From NCBI GenBank assembly GCA_938023085.1, contig CALHDP010000032.1, positions 1-8,572 of the forward strand: a stretch of 8,572 bases of DNA, in the 5' to 3' direction. A program made the position numbers and the translations under genes. This stretch comes from an uncultured Collinsella sp. (GTDB taxonomy: Bacteria > Actinomycetota > Coriobacteriia > Coriobacteriales > Coriobacteriaceae). Shown here piece by piece: positions 4,708 to 8,572 of the stretch. How positions within the stretch are numbered: the first letter of the stretch is position 1; the number at the start of each line of letters is the position of its first letter. The notes under the pieces are model-generated. The model was not told where the DNA came from. It ran no database searches and was given only the letters and a program-made list of their open reading frames with translations.

Positions 4708-6069
4708 ATGGATACTGTTCTGAGCGTTCTTTCATCGGTCTTTTGGGGCCTGCTGATGCTTTCCGTCCTCGTGTTTTTGCACGAGGGCGGCCACTTTTTG
4801 GCGGCACGTGCTTGCGGCGTCCGTGTGACCGAGTTCTTTTTGGGCCTGCCGTGCCGCTTTGACATCCATTACACGTCGCGTCGCATTGGAACCAAGTTTG
4901 GCGTGACCCCGCTGCTGCTGGGTGGCTACGCTGCCATCTGCGGTATGGATCCGACCGATGTCTCGTGCGCCGATCGCGTGCTCGCGGCTGTCTATCGTCA
5001 TGGTCGCGTGACCGTGGCCGACCTTGCTGTCGAGCTCGAGCTTTCCGAGGAGGATGTGCTCGAGGCTTGTGCTCTGTTGCTGGGCTGGGGCTCCATCGCA
5101 CCTTGGTATGAGGAAGGGGAGAAGCCCTTACCGAGCTACTATCCCACCAAGTATCAGACGCTGCCGCGAGACGCGGCGGGCTACACCACCTTTGACGGCC
5201 GCCGGTTCGATCGAGAGCATGCGACTGCCGTGGGCGATGTGTGGGAGCTGCCGTGCGGCGAGGCTGATTTCTTGGCGCAAGAGCGTTCGCACACTTATCT
5301 TGGCCAGGGTTTTCTCAAGCGCGCCTTTATGCTGCTCGCGGGCATTCTCGTCAATATCCTGACGGGTTTTTTGCTCCTTATGAGCATCTATTCCATTGCG
5401 GGTGTCACCGTGCCGATGGATACCAACGTGATCGGTCAGGTTGACGAGGGGTCTATTGCCGCCAAGGCGGGTATCGAGGCCGGAGATGCGATCCTTTCGG
5501 TCGACGGTGTCTCATGTTCCACTTGGATGGACGTCTACGATGCTATCGGCAAGGCCGCCGGTAAGGACGATATCGCCATTGAGTATGAGCGTGACGGCAA
5601 GCAGCATTCGACCTCGGTTGCGCTCAAAGAGGACGAGCGGTTAGGTGTGTATGCTTCTACGGAGGTAGTCCGTTTGGACCCCATCACCTCGGCGCGTCTG
5701 TCATTCTCCTATGTTGTGCAGACCGCGGATGGCGTTATGCGCCTACTCCAGCCGCAGCATACGATGGAGATTCTCGACCAGTCCTCGTCGATCGTGGGCA
5801 TCAGCGTCATGTCCTCTCAGGCGGCTGCTGCCGGCCCCGTAACGTTCCTGTCGTTTGCAGCGCTCATCTCATTCTCGCTGGGCTTTATGAACTTGCTGCC
5901 CATTCCGCCGCTCGACGGGGGAAAGCTGGTTATCGAGATCATCCAAATGGTCGCCGGTCGCGAGCTGCCACTCAAGGTGCAGACAATCGTCAGCTATGTC
6001 GGCATCGCGCTCTTTGCGCTGCTGTTTGTTTATATGCTTCGTTCCGACGTCCTTCGATTTATTTTGTAG
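4708..6069 (+). CDS. rseP: RseP-like site-2 intramembrane zinc protease with an inserted cytoplasmic domain
   Basis: Site-2 proteases cut membrane-spanning substrates such as anti-sigma factors inside the bilayer. Read from ATG 4708 the protein has 453 residues; an in-frame TTG at 4693 would add five. The first membrane helix (about 4-24) runs into the zinc motif HEGGH at 25-29. FFLGLP at 43-48 and LLLGGY at 70-75 match the re-entrant and GGY regions. Residues about 80-192 are an extra segment: 86-134 looks like a helix-turn-helix or winged-helix unit (DRVLAAVYRHG, TVADLAVELE, SEEDVLEACALLLGWG, then a possible wing), followed by a Tyr- and Asp-rich linker. Membrane helix two spans about 203-228 with AGILVN where AGP-x2-N is usual. 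One PDZ domain lies at about 238-308 (GSIAAKAGIEAGDAILSVDG). The second catalytic motif, NLLPIPPLDGG at 395-405 with Asp403, and a last helix at 427-446 follow. All catalytic residues are present. It sits between dxr and ispG, as in many bacteria. Confidence 0.92.
   Translation: MDTVLSVLSSVFWGLLMLSVLVFLHEGGHFLAARACGVRVTEFFLGLPCRFDIHYTSRRIGTKFGVTPLLLGGYAAICGMDPTDVSCADRVLAAVYRHGRVTVADLAVELELSEEDVLEACALLLGWGSIAPWYEEGEKPLPSYYPTKYQTLPRDAAGYTTFDGRRFDREHATAVGDVWELPCGEADFLAQERSHTYLGQGFLKRAFMLLAGILVNILTGFLLLMSIYSIAGVTVPMDTNVIGQVDEGSIAAKAGIEAGDAILSVDGVSCSTWMDVYDAIGKAAGKDDIAIEYERDGKQHSTSVALKEDERLGVYASTEVVRLDPITSARLSFSYVVQTADGVMRLLQPQHTMEILDQSSSIVGISVMSSQAAAAGPVTFLSFAALISFSLGFMNLLPIPPLDGGKLVIEIIQMVAGRELPLKVQTIVSYVGIALFALLFVYMLRSDVLRFIL
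5347..5372 (+). other. Weak terminator-like hairpin inside rseP
   Basis: CTCGTCA at 5347-5353 pairs with TGACGGG at 5360-5366 (7 pairs, one of them G-U) around a 6-nt loop, and six T residues follow at 5367-5372. It lies in the codons of the second membrane helix, where Phe and Leu codons readily give T runs, so chance is a fair explanation. Confidence 0.25.
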
Positions 6070-6074
6070 GGGAG
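6068..6074 (+). promoter_or_regulatory. Ribosome binding site of ispG (fixes a TTG start)
   Basis: AGGGGAG overlaps the rseP stop and lies 8 nt before the TTG at 6083. A GTG at 6074 is in frame but overlaps this site, and an ATG at 5996 lies deep in rseP. The TTG is therefore the best start. Confidence 0.75.
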
Positions 6075-6082
6075 TGTTTGGA

Positions 6083-7165
6083 TTGTCTTTATCCCATCCT
6101 TTGCCGCGCGAGCTGACGCGCCCCGTATATGTGGGCGGCGTGCAGATCGGTGGTGGCGCGCCGGTGGTGGTTCAGTCCATGACCTGCACCGATACCGCCG
6201 ACGCCCAGGCAACGCTTGCGCAAGTGCGTGCGCTTGCCCAGGCGGGTTGCGATGTTGTTCGCGTGAGCGTGCCTACCGAGGCTGCGCTCGAGGGCTTTCG
6301 CACGATTTGTGCCGAGTCTCCGGTGCCAATCGTCGCCGATATCCACTTTAACCATAAGCTTGCCATCGGCGCCGTCGAGGCCGGTGCCGCCAAGCTGCGC
6401 ATCAACCCCGGCAATATCGGCGATTGGGCCAAGGTTGACGCTGTCATCGATGCCGCGGGTGCCGCGGGCTGCGCGATTCGCATTGGCGTGAACGCGGGCT
6501 CGCTTGAGCAAGATATTGCCGAGCGCGACAATCTTTCGCAGCCCGAAAAGCTCGTGATGTCGAGCGAGCGTTTCGTCAAGCATTTTGAAGACCGCGGCTT
6601 TACGAACATCGTGCTTTCGGCTAAGGCCCATAGCGTGCAAACGACGCTTGATACCTATCGAGCCCTGTCGCGTGAGATTCCCCACGTTCCGCTTCACCTG
6701 GGCGTAACCGAGGCGGGTACCAAGCTTCAGGGCACCATTAAGAGCTCGGTGGGCCTTGGTATTCTGCTGTCTGAGGGTATCGGTGACACCATGCGCGTCT
6801 CGCTCACGGCCGATCCGGTCGAGGAGCCGCCGGTCGCCTGGGGTATCCTGCAGTCCCTTGGCCTGCGCCGCCGTGGTCCCGAGATCGTCTCGTGTCCCAC
6901 GTGCGCTCGTTGCCAGGTCAACCTCATTCCCATCGCCGAGGAGGTTACCGAGCGACTGAAGAACTATTCCGCGCCGCTTTCCATCGCCGTGATGGGATGT
7001 GCCGTTAATGGCCCCGGTGAGGCTTCTGATGCCGACCTGGGCGTTGCTTGCGGACGTGGTCAGGCCTTGCTCTTTTCGCATGGCCAGATCATTGGTAAAG
7101 TAGCTGAGGACCAAATTGTCGACGCGCTTATGGCAGAGGTCGACAAACTTATTGAGGAGAAATAA
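6083..7165 (+). CDS. ispG: 4-hydroxy-3-methylbut-2-enyl diphosphate synthase (HMBPP synthase)
   Basis: Reductively opens methylerythritol cyclodiphosphate to HMBPP, the next-to-last MEP pathway step, using a [4Fe-4S] cluster. From TTG 6083 it has 360 residues, in the usual range for the short bacterial form without the extra domain of plants. The TIM-barrel part shows VYVGGVQIGGGAPVVVQSMT at 15-34, VADIHFN at 84-90, RINPGNIG at 106-113, RIGVNAGSLE at 133-142, LHLGVTEAG at 204-212, and SEGIGDTMRVSL followed by DPVEE at 230-248. The iron-sulfur domain shows SCPTC at 270-274 and GCAVNGPGEA at 305-314, giving cluster ligands Cys271, Cys274, Cys306 and Glu313 by comparison with E. coli IspG. An additional Cys277 follows the CPTC pair (CPTCARC), and Cys35 stands in QSMTCTDT where Asn is usual. 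The stop is directly followed by the proS ATG. Confidence 0.95.
   Translation: MSLSHPLPRELTRPVYVGGVQIGGGAPVVVQSMTCTDTADAQATLAQVRALAQAGCDVVRVSVPTEAALEGFRTICAESPVPIVADIHFNHKLAIGAVEAGAAKLRINPGNIGDWAKVDAVIDAAGAAGCAIRIGVNAGSLEQDIAERDNLSQPEKLVMSSERFVKHFEDRGFTNIVLSAKAHSVQTTLDTYRALSREIPHVPLHLGVTEAGTKLQGTIKSSVGLGILLSEGIGDTMRVSLTADPVEEPPVAWGILQSLGLRRRGPEIVSCPTCARCQVNLIPIAEEVTERLKNYSAPLSIAVMGCAVNGPGEASDADLGVACGRGQALLFSHGQIIGKVAEDQIVDALMAEVDKLIEEK
7154..7159 (+). promoter_or_regulatory. Ribosome binding site of proS
   Basis: GAGGAG in the last codons of ispG lies 6 nt before the ATG at 7166. It supports that ATG over the in-frame ATGs at 7178 and 7184, which are too far downstream. Confidence 0.8.
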
Positions 7166-8572
7166 ATGACCCGAGCAATGTATATGTCTAAGCTCTATGC
7201 GCCGACGCTTAAAGAGGATCCGGCGGACGCTGAGCTCGCCAGCCACCGCCTGCTGCTCCGTGCCGGCATGATCCGCAAGGAGGCCGCCGGTCTGTATTCC
7301 TACCTGCCGCTCGCATGGCGCTCGATTCGCAAGATCGAGAACATCGTGCGCGACGAGATGGATGCCGCCGGTGCCCAGGAGCTTATGATGCCTATCATGG
7401 TCGACGCCGAGTTGTGGCGTGAGTCCGGTCGCATTGACGCCTATGGCAAGGAGCTTGTGCGCTTTGATGACCGCCACGGCCGCGAGTTTGTTCTCGGACC
7501 CACGCACGAGGAGACCGTGACTGCCCTGGTGCGCAATGAGCTGCGTTCCTACAAGCAGCTGCCGGTGAACCTCTATCACATCCAGGATAAGTTCCGCGAC
7601 GAGTTCCGTCCCCGCTTTGGCCTGATGCGCGGTCGCGAGTTCATCATGAAGGACGCCTACAGCTTCTCTGCCACGCAGGAGAGTCTGCAGGAGGAGTACG
7701 ACAAGATGAAGCAGGCCTACGCCAACATCTGCGAGCGCTGCTACATCAAGGCTCTGCCCGTTGTCGCCGACTCCGGCGAGATCGGCGGCGACACCTCCGT
7801 CGAGTACATGGCTCTGGCCGACGCCGGCGAGGCTTCGCTCGTCTACTGCGACGATTGCGGCTTCGCTGCCGACGATGAGGCCGCAAGCACCAAGGTCGTT
7901 GTGACCGAGGGTCCTGGCGACGGTACGCTCACCAAGGTCGAGACTCCGGGCATGGGCACCATCGAGGCCGTTGCAAAGTTCTTCGGCTTCCCCGAGAACG
8001 GCACGCGCAAGTCCTTGGCTCTCATCGATGCCGAGGGCAAGCCTGTCGTGGCCATTGTCCCGGGCGACCACGAGCTCAATGACTGCAAGGCCGAGCATGT
8101 CTTTGGCAAGGGCTATCGCATGATGACCGACGAGGAGCTCCAAGCGAACGGTCTGCACAAGGGCTTTATCGGACCAGTTAACCTGCCCGAGGGCATTCGT
8201 CTGGTCTGCGACGAGAGCCTGCGCGAGTCCAAGCAGTGGGCCTGTGGCGCCAACGAGGTCGACTATCACTTTACCGGTGCCTGCCCCGAGCGCGACTTTA
8301 CCGTCGACGAGTGGGCCGACCTGGTAACCGTCGTTGCCGGCGACCCCTGCCCGCACTGCGGCAAGCCGCTCTCCGCTGCCCGCGGCATCGAGGTCTCTCA
8401 GGTCTTCCAGCTTGGCACCAAGTATTCCGAGGCCATGGGTGCCACCTTTATGGATGAGGACGGTAAGGAGAAGCCTCTGATCATGGGCTGCTACGGCGTT
8501 GGTGTGTCCCGCTCGCTCGCTGCCGTCGTGGAGCAGCACAACGACGAGCACGGTATCGTCTGGCCGGTCTCC
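7166..8572 (+). CDS. proS: Prolyl-tRNA synthetase, bacterial type (3' truncated by window edge)
   Basis: Charges tRNA-Pro with proline. The frame is open from ATG 7166 to the window end, giving 469 of about 570-590 expected residues. The start MTRAMYMSKLYAPTLKEDP is family-typical. Class II motif 1 lies near YSYLPLAWRSIRKIE and the following helix (about 44-76). GPTHEETVT is at 111-119 and motif 2 (FRDEFRPRFG, then RGREFIMKD) at 143-163. Motif 3, GCYGVGVSRS at 441-450, has the invariant Arg449. Between motifs 2 and 3 lies the YbaK-like insertion (about 245-390) that edits mischarged Ala-tRNA-Pro. It keeps the catalytic-type Lys282 in TRKSL, GDHELN at 300-305 and GPVNLP at 336-341, so this is the long bacterial form with editing. 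Two CxxC pairs (228/231 and 395/398) flank that domain; such cysteines occur in other ProS proteins. The C-terminal anticodon-binding domain lies beyond the edge. It abuts ispG with no gap. Confidence 0.96.
   Translation, partial: MTRAMYMSKLYAPTLKEDPADAELASHRLLLRAGMIRKEAAGLYSYLPLAWRSIRKIENIVRDEMDAAGAQELMMPIMVDAELWRESGRIDAYGKELVRFDDRHGREFVLGPTHEETVTALVRNELRSYKQLPVNLYHIQDKFRDEFRPRFGLMRGREFIMKDAYSFSATQESLQEEYDKMKQAYANICERCYIKALPVVADSGEIGGDTSVEYMALADAGEASLVYCDDCGFAADDEAASTKVVVTEGPGDGTLTKVETPGMGTIEAVAKFFGFPENGTRKSLALIDAEGKPVVAIVPGDHELNDCKAEHVFGKGYRMMTDEELQANGLHKGFIGPVNLPEGIRLVCDESLRESKQWACGANEVDYHFTGACPERDFTVDEWADLVTVVAGDPCPHCGKPLSAARGIEVSQVFQLGTKYSEAMGATFMDEDGKEKPLIMGCYGVGVSRSLAAVVEQHNDEHGIVWPVS

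Noticed and set aside
4767..4786. 7-bp inverted repeat (CCTCGTG with CACGAGG) over the HEGGH codons of rseP
   Set aside because: No T run follows directly, and the sequence is explained by the codons for V-F-L-H-E-G, so there is no ground to call it a terminator or operator.
3867..4865. Minus-strand frame of 332 codons opposite dxr and the start of rseP
   Set aside because: Antisense to conserved catalytic motifs of dxr on the other strand, with low-complexity basic content and no known domain.
7847..8363. Two CxxC pairs in ProS as a possible unusual zinc site
   Set aside because: Cysteine pairs at these places flanking the editing domain occur in other bacterial ProS proteins, so they are not a distinctive feature here.
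6089..8551. Open reading frame of 820 codons on the minus strand, opposite ispG and proS
   Set aside because: It lies wholly antisense to two clear genes. Its protein is rich in His, Leu, Gly and Asp in the way antisense frames of G/C-ending codons are, and it has no recognisable domain. It is a by-product of the strong third-position bias.
1..8572. Search for a defence, mobile, CRISPR or otherwise unknown multi-gene system
   Set aside because: Every coding stretch belongs to a recognised housekeeping family in a conserved order. No direct-repeat array, terminal inverted repeat, integrase, tRNA or composition change is visible.

Overview
The window is a housekeeping gene block on the + strand. 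Base composition is G+C-rich with strong G/C preference at third codon positions. Several start codons are TTG or GTG behind strong AGGAGG-type ribosome binding sites. Gene order and protein character suggest a high-GC Gram-positive actinobacterium, most likely of the Coriobacteriia (Collinsella-like). The taxonomic call is from recognition of sequence style, not from a search.

Layout: the 3' half of tsf (elongation factor Ts) ends at 418 and is followed by a strong intrinsic terminator (442-476). A short AT-rich gap (477-535) holds a candidate extended -10 promoter and the ribosome binding site of pyrH. From there one tightly packed cluster runs to the right edge: pyrH (UMP kinase), frr (ribosome recycling factor), uppS (undecaprenyl diphosphate synthase), cdsA (phosphatidate cytidylyltransferase), dxr (DXP reductoisomerase), rseP (site-2 intramembrane protease), ispG (HMBPP synthase) and proS (prolyl-tRNA synthetase, cut by the window end). 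Junctions are +2, +1, +2, -1, +25, +13 and 0 nt, so a single translationally coupled operon is very likely.

How the genes work together: pyrH feeds pyrimidine nucleotides (UTP and CTP) to RNA and to the CDP- and UDP-activated envelope precursors. frr and proS serve translation. dxr and ispG are two steps of the MEP pathway that makes isoprenoid units, uppS joins those units into the lipid carrier for cell wall synthesis, and cdsA uses CTP to activate phosphatidate for phospholipids. rseP is a membrane protease of envelope signalling. This matches the widely conserved bacterial rpsB-tsf-pyrH-frr-uppS-cdsA-dxr-rseP-proS neighbourhood.

I see no mobile element, CRISPR array, RNA gene or defence system, and no wholly new system. 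Two things stand out. The RseP homologue carries an insertion of about 110 residues, containing a helix-turn-helix-like segment, between the catalytic HExxH helix and the next membrane segment. A textbook intrinsic-terminator structure (9-bp GC-rich stem, 4-nt loop, T5) lies inside the first 22 codons of uppS, in a part of the protein that is not conserved, and could act as an attenuator between frr and the lipid genes.
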